Origin: Phyllostachys edulis
Taxonomy: Eukaryota; Streptophyta; Magnoliopsida; Poales; Poaceae
Assembly: GCA_036346405.1 (NCBI GenBank)
Contig: CM070550.1
Location: 13,612,115-13,676,114, forward strand
Direction of reading: 5' to 3'
Length of the DNA: 64,000 nucleotides
Positions 45,017 through 56,515 of this stretch are shown here, piece after piece. The notes beneath the pieces were generated by a model, which did no database searches, was not told the DNA's origin, and saw only the letters and a program-made list of their open reading frames with translations. A program made the translations under genes and the position numbers. Positions within the stretch are counted from its first letter, which is position 1; every line of letters starts with the position of its first letter.

Positions 45017-46819
45017 TCATTCACTCAGAAGTTTCACAAGCCTTCTGAAATTCTCGTGCGAGGAGCCCCCTTCACCGATGCACCTGCAAGCGGCATCCTT
45101 GAGCGCACGCACCCTCTCGCCGATCTCCTCGTCGTCGACGACCATGTCCACCTTGCTCCTCACCTCCTCCTTCGTCACGATGCCATCCGCGCCGGGCGAC
45201 ACCGCCAGCCCGGTGCTCCACACGTTGACGATGTAGCTCCGGTCCAGGAACTGGTCGCAGAAGTAGGGCCAGCACAGGATCGGCACGCCGTTCTTCACGC
45301 CATCCAGCGTCGAGTTCCACCCGCAGTGCGACACGAAGCACGCCACCGCACGGTGCGCCAGCACCTGCCGCGATATGAAACAAAGTTAAGAGACATCTCG
45401 CCCTGAGATGACACAAACAAGCGATGGAATCGTGTAAAGAGTACAGGAAATTGAAGCATAGAGTTGTAATTAGGTTTTTTTTTCCAGCCGAAAATCAGCC
45501 ATTGCTGCCCCGGTAGAACTGCAAACCGGAAAATTTCGAATTTGCTAGACTTTTATTTATTTTTTTAAAAAATTAATATCCAAAAAATTCAAAAATGAAT
45601 AAAATATTGGCCAAATTTTTTCGATTTTCGGCAAAACCGGCCGCCGGTAAAAAAATCCGGTTACAAAAACCCTGGTTGTAACTAGACCTGTTGCTGGGGG
45701 CACCAGCTGACGATCATGCCCTTGCCGGATACGCGGTGTTGGAACTCGTCGAACCACGCCTTGCTCAGGCCGGTCGTGAAGTCCGGCCGCACCACCCACA
45801 GGAACGGGCGGCCGGTGAGCTCCAGCCCCTCGGCGAGCTCATTGAACTGGCGCGGGTCGAAGATGGTCATGCTGCCGAAGGCCACGTACACGACGGAGTT
45901 GTCGGGCCGCGAGTCGAGCCACTTGAGGCACCTCATGTCCACTGGCAAGAAGTGCCCGACGGGCTTCCGGAACTCCCGGTCGGCGAACAGCGGACCGATG
46001 GGCAGTATGTTGGGGAACAGCTTGAACACGGCGGCCTCGGCCTCGTGGAACGAGTTGCACACGACGATCTCGGCGAGTTCGTTGAGCTTATTGTTCCGGG
46101 ACACAAGCTGGAAGATGATCGGCTGACCGTCGGGGGCACCGGCGTTGTTCCACGACATCTGCGACGTGTGGATCGGCGGCGCCCCGGGGGCGAGCTGGAG
46201 CATCTCGTGTCGCATCGGCAAGCCTGAGTTTGATTGGTTATGTGTACGAGTCGATGAATGTGTTCAGATGTGCCATGCCAAGCAATTAAGCAAGAAAAGA
46301 TACAAACGACGGTCGGGTGGGTCCTAATTTCGTACCCTTGTCGTCGAGGACGCCGTCCTCTATCAGCTGTGGGATCTTGAACATGATCGCGAGGCACGCC
46401 GCGGACGCGCACCAGAACGAGGCCACCTGGATGCCGAGCTTCTTGGCGACCTCAAAAGACCACCCCATGTTCTCGTCGCCGATGAGCCACCTGACCTTGG
46501 CGCGCCCGGCCGCCTCCATCTCCCCGACGAGCCGCTCCAGGTACCCCGGCATGTGCCGCGAGTAGGCGTCGATGAGCTTGTTGAGGTCCTTGCGGTCCTC
46601 GTCGTCGTCCAGCCCGTCAGGGATGGACGCCAGGTGGATGCCGCCCAGCGCCGCCGCGCCGCCCGCCGGCAGCGCGCCGAGCACGAGCGCGTGGTCCACC
46701 TCGGTGTTGACGAAGGTGACCTCGAAGCCGTGGTCGACGAGGCGGTGCGAGAGCTCCATGAGCGGGATGACGTGGCCCTGGCACGGCATGGGCAGCACGA
46801 GGACGTGAGGTCTCGCCAT
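45017..46819 (-). CDS. UGT-3: family 1 UDP-glycosyltransferase, UGT83A-like, three exons
   Basis: Same class as UGT-1 and UGT-2. Model: exon 1 46819-46336, intron 46335-46224 (GTACGA...CTCAG), exon 2 46223-45688, intron 45687-45365 (GTCTAG...GGCAG), exon 3 45364-45017; 455 residues, all junctions in frame. Seen: His16 in PCQGH, Asp115 in WLIGDENM, VYVAFGSMTIFD (about 273-284), and a PSPG box at about 335-378 starting WCPQQ, with HCGWNS and terminal DQ. The second intron falls inside the PSPG box, between Q339 and V340; UGT-1 and UGT-2 have none there. Intron 1 is at the same codon as in UGT-1. If the second intron is not removed, the protein ends at QV* and loses the donor-binding half, so splicing decides function. 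Confidence 0.88.
45480..45680. repeat. Probable transposon-derived insertion in UGT-3 intron 2
   Basis: AT-rich segment with paired words GCCGAAAATC / GATTTTCGGC and CCGG-containing ends (CCGGTAGAAC, CCGGCCGCCGG, ATCCGGTTAC), unlike the surrounding GC-rich exons. It resembles known grass repeats with 'Gxx ACCGG' words, but I could not fix borders or target duplication. Confidence 0.4.
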
Positions 46820-47349
46820 TGGGTTCCCTCTGTGTGCGCAGCAGCGCAGGAGTGTCTGCTACGTATCTAATCTGGCAGGAGCAGTCTCAAACTACCACAT
46901 TCTATGGATGAGGCCTCATCGAGGACCATTTTTAGATACTGTCCATGTAAACAGTGATAAGAGAGTGAAATAGTTCGGTCGGTAGGAAGGAGGGCCCCAC
47001 GTTACACATATTTAATATTTTGTCTCAAAGCCGTGCACGTGGGTGTTTTCGTCTTGGTTTAACCAGAAAAAGTCGTCAAGCCAGATATGCGCAAACCAAC
47101 CAGATCTAATAAGCGGAAGATGTTGGCGCTTTCCGAAACTCTGCGTTGGTTGCTCCGTCAAGGAATTGGCAGGAGATGACGCGACTGGCGTGCTTGGACG
47201 TGTCGTGAACTCGTGGCTCGTCAGGAAGTAGTAGCGGCTAGCGTACAGAGTTCGAACTGTTTCGGACATAGTGGGTTTCACCATGCAGCCAGACCAGAGA
47301 TGGACGCTCTATTTAAAATCATAATAGAGTCTCTAGTCTATAAATAAAA
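46820..47349. other. UGT-3 upstream region
   Basis: No convincing TATA box within 100 bp of the UGT-3 start. The 83-90-codon frames here (for example 47012-47284 minus) have no domain. Confidence 0.35.
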
Positions 47350-47870
47350 GTGTTAGTTATTATAAAAGATTAATTATAAAAAGAGAAATAAAGAGAAAAA
47401 AGAAGTTCTCCTATATCTTTGTGTTCAATCTACTATTTCTTCTTTTATTGTTCTATGTGATTCTACGTTTGTCTACGAGGTGATCGATCGGACTGGACTT
47501 GCCAGCGATAGTTTCTCAACACGTTACAGCACGATCGACTCCGGCCTACTTCTAGGCATACTTTCCTCGGATCGAAAGGTAACCGTCGTAGCACGACGCT
47601 CGTAGATCGAATAGCATTTTCTATATCGCTTTTAATTCCACAAATTTGGCTTTCTAGATTAAATCCTACGACGTAAATCCGCTCCAATCTACTGTGAGCC
47701 GACTTGAAATTGCCGGCACAACGCTGATCGGTAGGTTGCATGAAGGAGTAGATGTCGATTGCACTGTGCATTATAGATTGTAAATCCGCTCTAATCTACC
47801 GCGAGCTGACTTTAAATCGTCGGCTAAGCCGATCGGTAGATTACATAAAAAGAGTAGATGATGATTGCAC
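47350..47870 (+). repeat. Copia-like LTR end with half-tRNA-type primer site and duplicated leader
   Basis: TGTTAGTTATTATAAAAG to TTTCTCAACA (47350-47521) looks like a short LTR, followed by CGTTACAGCACGA, close to the (CG)TTATCAGCACG primer site used by several plant copia families. Beyond it a segment of about 118 bp (TAAATCCGCTC(C/T)AATCTAC to ATTGCACT) occurs twice. No coding part is left. Confidence 0.45.
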
Positions 47871-48245
47871 TATTCATAGATGAATAGTAAAAGAAAAACT
47901 GGCCGATGCAGCCCTGTATGGTTGCGCCACCGCCGGCCACCCGCACATGGCCGCACTGCAACCACGCCACCTGCTCGTGGCTGCTCCACACGAAAACACC
48001 ACTAGCCGAATCGCGTCGCCCCACACGGCCGAGCTGCCGCGTCACACGATCGCCATGCAGCCACACCGCACGAAAGCACCGCAGTTTAGCCCCTACACGG
48101 CCTCTGCCACTCGCCGCAGCCGCCTGCGTCTCCGTGAGCGCCGAGCTGGGCGATCGTGTCACCCTCTCGCCATTTGCCGCCAAGACGCTGCCCCAAGACC
48201 GCCGCCCACACGCCGCCGCACACGCCGTCATTGCCGCTGGCCGAT

Positions 48246-48321
48246 ATGCCGCCCCATCAAGCAAGCAGTGTTTAGTGGGACCCCACAAGGTTTTAAACAC
48301 ACTGCTTGATGGGGGCGGCAT
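48246..48321. repeat. 76-bp near-perfect foldback
   Basis: Arm ATGCCGCCCCATCAAGCA.. (48246-48274) pairs with ..TGCTTGATGGGGGCGGCAT (48293-48321). The loop itself contains GTGGGACCCCAC, another small palindrome. Confidence 0.75.
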
Positions 48322-48359
48322 GTCTTGTGGAATTAGTGGGAAGAATTTGTTATATTAGA

Positions 48360-48610
48360 ATACCGGAATACATTAATGTTGGATTATAGGAGTAGATTGT
48401 TGTTGAATATTGGACTATAGCATTACATGACTGTTGGATAATAGATATACATGATTATTAGATAATAGAAATATAGTATTATCGGATATTGGATTGTAGA
48501 AATAGAATATTGTTGGAGAATGGATGACCAATGTTGGATTATAGAGATAGGTGATTTATGAATATTGGATTACTGGAAGTTGGATTATAGGAATACAATA
48601 GTGAAGGTTG
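48360..48610. repeat. Degenerate GTTGGATTATAGAAATA array
   Basis: About ten imperfect copies of (T)ATTGGATTATAG(A/G)AATA(C/G) at 25-40-bp spacing. Noncoding. Confidence 0.65.
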
Positions 48611-48639
48611 ACCTACTGACCTTGGAATCGACAATTCTT

Positions 48640-50142
48640 GAACATCAATCCCTCATACCTTGTCACCCTAGATAAAACTCTGGTTAATACAATAGTGTTA
48701 ACAAGATGCTCTTGATTGAAAACTTTAGACAAAGCTTAGACAAAAAATGTTCAATTTGGGGAATTTAGCCAAAAGATCAAATATGATTTGAAAAGGATAA
48801 TATGGTATTGTCTTTACCATAGGAATTTATAAAATAAGTTTGACTTGATAAATAAAAATGAAAATTGGTTTGGACTTGGGCGAAATGGATGTTTGGATGG
48901 TGCATGTTAATGCACGTGATCGATTCATTTCCATGATCGAGGACTAGGGGTTATTTTGGAAAGTCGCCCAAGTCAGTTAAGGACCGGTTTTCGAGCCACA
49001 TCTTGCTAAGCCCCATCGTACTACCAGAAGTCTGAAGTGGGTAGGACTTGACTAACTAATTTGCAATATTTTACCGTAGTTGTGCCATCCGATTGCGTGG
49101 GTGTCTTTTATGACATACTTTTATGTATTTCCACATGGCGCAAGAGGGGACTTAAATCCAGCGGATGGTTCAATTCAAAGGAAGCGAAACCTTAGCGAGG
49201 CGGGGCTACGGTGGGATGGTGCATTGTAAAGGCCCTGTGATAATCTCTTAGTCGCACACCTTCGAAAGTGTGTGAGCGGACAGTACGAGTGATTATCTCT
49301 TGTGGGTAAAGTTGTACAACCTCTGCAGAGTGTAAAACTATTCAAATAGCCGTGTCTATGGTCAAGGACATGCTAGCAAAGCTACTCAAAGTTAGATTTA
49401 GATTTTGTTTTCAAAAGACTTTATCAAATGATTTATCCAAATGGGAAATTGGGCGAGTAGCCATATGATAGGAGGGTATCCTTCACCACTCTTGTGTGAA
49501 TATTGTCTGACTATAAAACTGAGAATTTAAAACATAAATTTTAGTTATAGAATATCTGCCTGGGAACTTAGTACAAGTTTTTAAAGAAAACATCGCTTTA
49601 TACAAAATAAACCTTATAAGCCATCCTTTGTTATACCCTCATGCATTATAATATGTTATTGGGTGTAGCTTGCGGAGTATATTCATTTGTACTCATCTTA
49701 CTTAACAAAATGTTGATCAGAGAAGAAGGACTTCGCAACTGTTGAAGATCTCGACGACTAGGCCGCTACCCAGTTGATTGCCTGTGGCAGATTAGCTGGG
49801 CTCTACTACATTTTCTTCGTCTTCCGATGTGTTCATCATTGTTGACTCATAAGTCTTTCTAGTAATAAAACTATGATTATTATTCAATAAATGTGTGATA
49901 TGGATTGTTATCATTTTGTTCAACTGTGTACACTAGCTACTGATCACGGAACTAGTGGAGAATACACAGAGGATTTGGGAGTGTTAATCCCGAGTCCTTA
50001 CAGGAACCTTCAGGAAGAGGCATGCTGGATTTGAACATTCCCACGGAGGGAAATATCGGCATGGATGTGTGCGCACACAACGGATCTGAAAAACTAAAAG
50101 GACTTGCCTCCGTAATTGGAAGCATCAGTGAGCAAGTAGAAG
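48640..50142 (+). repeat. Gypsy-type LTR fragment (copy C)
   Basis: A diverged relative of copies A and B: TTGTGGGTAAAGTTGTACAA, CTCTGCAGAGTG, CAAATAGCCGTGTC, GGACATGCT, a CTTGCGGAGTA box, and near the end GACTAGGCCGCTACCCAGTTG / GATCACGGAACTAG and AATACACA. It stops where the Tat-like LTR begins. No open frame with a domain. Confidence 0.55.
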
Positions 50143-50935
50143 TGTCGGTGTTTTAGGACCGAACTTACGTAAAGATTGTTTTCTTCGGGGGTTCCTCTAG
50201 GCTCAAAATCGCATAGAGATGGAGACATGGGGCTTTTTATACAGGTTCGGGCCTTCTCCTAGGAGAATAACAACCCTACTCCTGTGTGTATGTATTGAGT
50301 ATGCTAGATTACAAGATGGAGCCAAAGATTAGAGTATTGTGCTTCTAATGATCTTCGGATCGCCCCAATTGTCTTGATGATTCTGCCTTTTATACAGTCC
50401 TCAAGGTGTACCGTTGCGCCTCCAGTGTAAAGGTTGCTTTAATGTCTCACATTATTGAGCCGTTACTGGAGGTTATTATGGGAGTAGTAATATTCCCACG
50501 CTGCCAGGCTGTTACCACCATAACAAAGGAGTTAAAATCGTGCCATTATTCCAGGGAATGATGGTGTAGTTTACTACCCATATCTTGAATATGGTGCGGA
50601 AGATTCCCTGATCGACTAGACCCACATGTCTATAAGCCCTGTCGATTAGGGACTGATCGTAGAAGAGCTTACGACCAGGTGGTGGTCGTAGAAGATCTTA
50701 CAACTACGCATCGATCGAGAAGAACTTACGATTATAGGATAGTCGAGAAAGACTTACGACTATGGGGTAGTCGTAAGAGGACTTACGACTACTAGGTGGT
50801 CGTAGAAGAACTTACAACCTCCAGCTTCTCCCTTATGGTTATTAAGGGGTATACTCAAGAGTTATATGACGTCATTATTATCCATAATATGAATTATAGA
50901 TATATAATAAAATAAGGATTATTATATCCTCGTCA
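50143..50935 (-). repeat. 3' LTR of the Tat-like element, with polypurine tract beside it
   Basis: Forward TGTCGGTGTTTTAGGACC at the left and CCTCGTCA at the right give the TG...CA ends. Directly to the right is CTAGCCCCCCAACTT, on the minus strand a polypurine tract (TTGGGGGGCTAGA) just before the LTR. The LTR contains six GGTCGTAG..CTTACGACC foldbacks at 50650-50830. Confidence 0.7.
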
Positions 50936-51374
50936 TCTAGCCCCCCAACTTAAGCGAAAATAACTTATTTGGAGAAGGAGCAGTAGATGGTCTTACGACC
51001 AGTAGATGGTCGTAGAGAGATGGTCTAAGGAAAGACTCTTCGACTAGTGTTTCATTTGACCAGAAGTTTACTTGGTCAAGAAAGTTGTGGAATAATCTTG
51101 CGACTTATAAGGTGGTCGTAAGGAAATCTTTCGAGCACCAAGTGGTCGTAGTACCATGGTTGGAAGCAAAAACTTTCCAATCGCTGTTGCATTTGACCAG
51201 AAAAAGACTTGGTCAAGAAGGTAATTTCGTTTGAGATATAAAGACTGACCTGATTTTCTCTAGTAGACAAATTTAAGAATCCCAATCGACTCCCTTATAT
51301 CTGTTTGTTGGAGCGGTTCCCGAAGCGGTGGCAACCGTTGGATAGCCATGTCTTTTTAACTTCAGACGTGCGGT

Positions 51375-51382
51375 TATAAATA
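51375..51382 (+). promoter_or_regulatory. TATA box of the antisense gene
   Basis: TATAAATA 147 bp before the first ATG of the antisense frame (51522), with a plausible leader in between. It faces opposite to the retrotransposon's own transcription. Confidence 0.45.
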
Positions 51383-51521
51383 TTCACCGAGGGTGAGGAT
51401 AATGTCTTTTACCTTCCCCTAAATTGCTCTCGCTGTTCAAGCTTTCGAATTCTCCGCCGCCGACCAAATCGAGCCTTCTTTCCCAACCTTTCCAAATCCA
51501 AACCTTCAGTTTTTGGGAGAA

Positions 51522-54500
51522 ATGGCTGGAGCCGCTTCCCAGTGGATCGAATCGGAGATGGATGCAGCCAAAATTAGAGTTTTGGTCGACTCCGAGAAGA
51601 TCCCGAAGAAGGAATTTGTGAAGTGAATTGAGGCCGCTGGGCAGTATTGGCCATCAGGGGAGATTGGGCAAATCTCTGTTTTCCAAGCATTTTGTGAGTG
51701 TGGTTTTTGATTGCCCGCTCATCATTTTCTCACATTGGTACTTGAATACTTCCAGGTGGAGTTGGTGAATCTCGTTCCCAACTCTATCACAATGTTGGGG
51801 GGTGTTGTGTGAGGCCTACCTGGGGATTCCAGCTGATCTGGAGTTGTTCCGGTACTACTACGAAATGACCCGACTATGCGGAATCGCCGGTAGTTGCGGT
51901 CTGAAGCTCCACGGCGGAAAGTCGAGGGAGTATATTCAGATGTTTACCCGGTCGTCGTGGTCGGGGTGGAAGAAAAGGTGGTTCTATTGGGAGATAACCA
52001 ATGAGGATGACCTTCCTTCACGTGAAGCCTACGAGAAGGTTTCGCTGGGATTCAACTTCCAAGGATCTTGGTCGGATTGCCCCCTTCATCCAAGCTATTG
52101 CAGACTTAAAGAAAGAGGGGCTTACCAGATGGCATGTGGTGAATGATTTCATCACACGCCAGACGCCCTCAAGAAGAGGACTCATCGATGTGGAGGTACT
52201 GGGCCAATCGGACCCGACGAGGACTACTCTTGAGGGTAAGTAAACCTCAAGCTTAGCCTTCTTCCCGTTGATTTTGATTTAGGCTTTATTGAAAGTTTCC
52301 TTATCCCTGCAAACCTCTCACAAGAGGAGATTGACGCTCGGGTCAAGCTTTATCTGTGAGAAGCCCCCAGCCCATGTGGTGGCGCCTCCAATCTTGGCTG
52401 ACCTATCCCCAGAGGACAAGGTAGAGCGTCTAAAGGTAATCGAGAGTGATTTCATCTTTAGGACTTTGTAGTCATAGAAGAACTTATGACTGGGTACTGA
52501 TCGTAGGAAGGCTTACGATCAAGTTCTGGTCGTAGAAAAACTTACGACCATGGGGTTGTCGTAGAAAATCTTACGACATGATGATGGTTGTAGAAGAACT
52601 TACGACTACTTTATAATATCTCTCATTCTGATTTCTGCAGAAAGTAGGCATGGAGAACCGTTAGGATGACGAAGAGGTCGAACTGATGGTCGTTAGCGCA
52701 GCTGCAGTAGAGCAACTTGTTTCTCCTCCCGCCAAGAGGCGTCGGCTCATGCAAGTAGCCGAGAAGGGAGGCCCAAGCTCGAGTACGTTTGACCTGACTA
52801 AACCTTTTGCAAAATTTACTGCGGATTTGGTTGCTGCAGCAGAAAATACGGCCAGAGCAGTTGAACCTCACAAGAGCAAAGCCCCCAAGACTAAAGTACC
52901 ATTCTATTACGACAATAAGACTTTTGTAGTTTCTGCTTCCTGTGGCTTTGTCAAGTGACTAGAAAAGGAGAACTGAAAGAGTTTTATGTCTTTTGTGAAG
53001 GAAATTGCTGCGCCAGTAGTACCTGTGGTCGAGGGTAACGATGTCCTTAAGGTGGTGAAGACTGGTATTGACCATCCAAAGAGCCAAGAGGATCAAGGAG
53101 CGAGGGTGCTCAATCAAGACCCACGACCAGACGTGGTCATGGGCATTCCTCAACTTGAATCTCGACCAGACTAGTTGAGAAAAAGTCGAAGAAACCTTCC
53201 TTAGGGAGAGTTTTTTCCAAACTTAAGATTAAGTCCGACACTAGAAGGTATGTAAAAGAAACAAAAGAGTAAGAACAACATTTACCTTTTGCTTTTTACT
53301 ACCTAATCATGCTTTCCTTTTTATGATCTTAGCTCGGCACTGCCACCTCGAGGATGTTCTCGTTAAGGAACCCATCACGCTTTCTCCGTGAGCGGGAACG
53401 GCAGTGGCGGTGGTTGAAGGGTCAACCGCCGTCCAAATGGTGGAGGGTGTCGTTCGTACCGAAGCTACTACGACTATTGGAGCGGTCGTAGAGTTAGGGG
53501 AGAAGATGGTAGCGGCGGAGACATCCGGCCATGGGGGTGAAACATCCATTCACCGCGCCGGGAAGGAAGTCTCTACAGATGATCCTCCCAGCCTCCAAGG
53601 TCAAGCTACCGACATCACTACCTCCGAAGGAGAAAAAGAAGAGTTTGAGCTCTTCGACCATTCCTTTGGGTTCTTTGCCCCTGCCACTGTCGTGGGCTCT
53701 CGTGCGTTCAGATCTCATGATCGCGTTCTGCACCCCAAGGACATTCCCAATCGAGGGGACGTTTTCGACGAAGAGCGTCTCGAAAGGTTATGGTGGAACC
53801 GAGTTGATGAAATGAGGGACCCCACGAGGGTGGTGTCTTCGTTTACTAGGACAGCCATGAATGTAAGTACCTGAAGTTTGGTATCTACATACATGTCTTT
53901 TCATGCTTCTTACTGTGCTTCTTTATGCAAAACACGTTGGAACAAATTGTCACTGTTGCTGAATACCACAAGCAACTTGTCCAACTGCGGTAAGATAAAG
54001 CGCTACTCTGCGAGCAGGCAGAGAGGTGGTAAGTAACTACTTTTCATAGCCTTTTGTGCTTCCACCACTTACACAGTACTTGCTGGGGTTATTGTAGAAG
54101 ATCTTACGACTAGGTACTGGTCGTAGAAGATCTTACGACTAGTGTATTGTCGTAGAAAGACTTACGACAAGGAACTGGTCGTAGAAGAACTTATGACCAG
54201 GTTCTATGCTGATGTCTACACTTTCCCTTTGCAGGTTCAAGAGTGACGAGAAGACCTTAGCTGATTCTCTCGACTATGAGAAAGCTTAGACGAAAATGGT
54301 AAGGGAGGAGATTGAAGACCTCCAGAAGAAGCTTCAGGAGGCAAACTCTGCAAACCAAAAGTTGCAGGGACGACTAAGCGGTAAGTGCTGAACTTAAGAC
54401 CGTCTTCAAGCTTCTTTTCTTTCTCTGAATCTTATTTCCTTTCAGAGAAAAACCAAGAGGTCCACACGTGGGAGCTGCGCTATGTAAAGGATTCTGCCGC

Positions 54501-55057
54501 TCACGCCAATGAAGTTAAGAAGTTAGATTCTCAACTAGTTGGTAAGAAAATCTTTACCTGCGATTGGTTGTGTTTTCCTCTCGAGGTCATTTTGTCTGAC
54601 TGGTCTTATTCTTTTCAGAACAAGTAGTACAAATAAAACGACTCCGCGAGGCTTTGACTCGCAATCATGAGGAAATGAAGGCTTTGAAGATCAATATTCA
54701 AGACAACGTTTCATTTCTGAACAATGTACTTGGTGGGCTTCATGCTGAGGGGATTACTCCTCGTGACGACACATTATCTGCCCATTCGAGTGCCATTGGC
54801 GAACAAGTCGGAACTTTGCAAGAGTTGGTGACTACCTTGAAGGCTAACCAATTCGATTCGATAAATGATGCGATCGAAGAGGGAATAAGATTTGCCCTGC
54901 AAAACTTAAAGCTCATGATCCCAACCTTAATCTGCAGCCTGTCATAGACGACTTCACCTGCCCTGAAGCAAAGGCGGAGCAGTTAATGACAACAATGCAG
55001 TTGATCGTTGAGGCAGTCACGGAGGGTATGCAAATAAGATCCCCTTCGCCAGAGTAG
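51522..55057 (+). pseudogene. Antisense gene of the Tat-like element (Transposase_28-like plus coiled coil), decayed
   Basis: Plus-strand exons: MAGAASQWIESEMDAAKIRV; a part resembling the 'putative gypsy-type transposon' family PF04195 (CEAYLGIPADLELFRYYYEM, GWKKRWFYWEITNEDDLP, about 51800-52050); a basic/charged middle (52690-53870); and a long coiled coil (54280-54950: REEIEDLQKKLQEANSAN, KNQEVHTWELRYVKD). It ends at TAG 55055-55057. Stops (for example after KKEFVK at about 51624, and in DYEKA*TK at about 54286) and a frameshift near 51796 disable it. Extra antisense reading frames 3' of pol are reported for Tat-group elements; their role is unknown. Exon borders are uncertain, and some introns contain the GTCGTAG..CTTACGAC foldbacks. 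Confidence 0.65.
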
Positions 55058-55317
55058 TCTGTACCAGAGTCTCGTAAAGACAAGTTTTTATTGATGTTGA
55101 TATATAATCCTCTCTTATTCCTAAAAATTATCTTGTCGAGTAGTTAGTAACTCATAAGATAATGAATGGGAAAAAGAGTAAGACTAAGAATTGAAGTCAA
55201 GTTAATAACTTTATCCTAACCCCCGACTATTTGCTTGGTTTATTTAGATAAACCGAGTAAATAGTATTTAAATGGGTTTTCTTAAAAGAGAGAGGTTTAG
55301 CTAACTTGTAGTTTTTC

Positions 55318-55960
55318 GATCACGATTATCATGCACTGGTCGAAAGAGTAGGAATGAGTCGACACTAGGAAGTTTCTTCTAGTGGGTAGGACCACGTGCA
55401 GAGAGGAAAGGTTTCGACTAAGTGATGTTACTATCTCCGACCAGATTAATCAAATCAAGAACGGTCAACTTGAGTTAGATAAACGTCTGGAGTTCCTTAA
55501 AAATTTGTTCAACTTATTTCAATGCACTCAGTAGGTTCGCTCTGGTAGCAAGAGTTAGAAACAGGACGACGCTAGGAAGTTCCTTCTAGTGGGCAGGACC
55601 ACGTGCAGAGAGGAAAGTCTTCGACTAGGTGTTGCAACTTCCTCTGACCAGTTAAAACAAACCAAGTTTACCGAAAGTAGTCGAGTAAATTTAAAAAGTA
55701 TACTCGGCTTAATTTATTTTTCAAAAAGATGAATGAAGAAATAAACTAAGGTACTAAGAGTCGGCTTGACATTATTTCAACCATGTTTTGAACCTAAGCT
55801 CTTTGTGTTGGTAGCAAAAAGGGAGGAACGAGTCGACCCTAGGAAGTTCCTTCTAGTGGGCGGGACCACGTGCAGAGAGGAAAGACTTCGACTAGGTGAT
55901 GTTACCATCCTTTCGACCAGTGTAAAGATGAACTGGGTACCGGTCGTATGATGTCTTACG
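55318..55960. repeat. Three imperfect repeats of about 210-240 bp
   Basis: Each unit carries GGAAGTT(T/C)CTTCTAGTGGG, then GGACCACGTGCAGAGAGGAAAG, then (G)TTCGACTA(A/G)GTG(A/T)TG (starting about 55372, 55575 and 55840). They lie between the antisense gene and the integrase end. Confidence 0.8.
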
Positions 55961-56515
55961 ACCAATGTATTATTGTGGAAAAGCTCACGACTAAGAACTG
56001 GTCGAAGACGGACCTTCGACCAGGGTATGGTGGAAAGAATTGTCAAAGCACTACTCAAAGTAAGACAATAAAGATAGAAAGAACCTGATGCTTTATTGAA
56101 TGGTTGGTCATTTACACGAGAATTTGCGTGAATCGGTCGATATTCCAAGAATTAGAAAGAACCCTATTGCTTTCCATCGCCAACAGATCAACTCGACGCA
56201 TAACTTCGACCACTGTAAGGACCTTCCGCCGGGGAAAGTTTGTTCCGATTAGATCGATTGAAATTTCCTCAATACCAAGTCACCTACAAGAAGGTCATGC
56301 GAGGTTGACCTTACGATCGTAGTATTTGGCGCAGGCTTGCCGGTACCTTCTTGAACGGATTAAGGCATGATTTCTCTCTCTTGAAAGCGTTTAATGTCAT
56401 CCGCCGAAGTTGTTCTTAGGTTGAGTCATTGAAACTCTCGACCCTTGTAGACCTGATCTTTAGTTCTGGCGGAAGCATGGCTTCGGCACCGAAAACTAGA
56501 AAAAAGGTGTTTCAC

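Noticed and set aside
45557..45799. Coding extension of UGT-3 into intron 2
   Set aside because: That minus frame is in a different phase from UGT-3 and runs into AT-rich repeat-like sequence; proper splice sites on either side restore the PSPG box.
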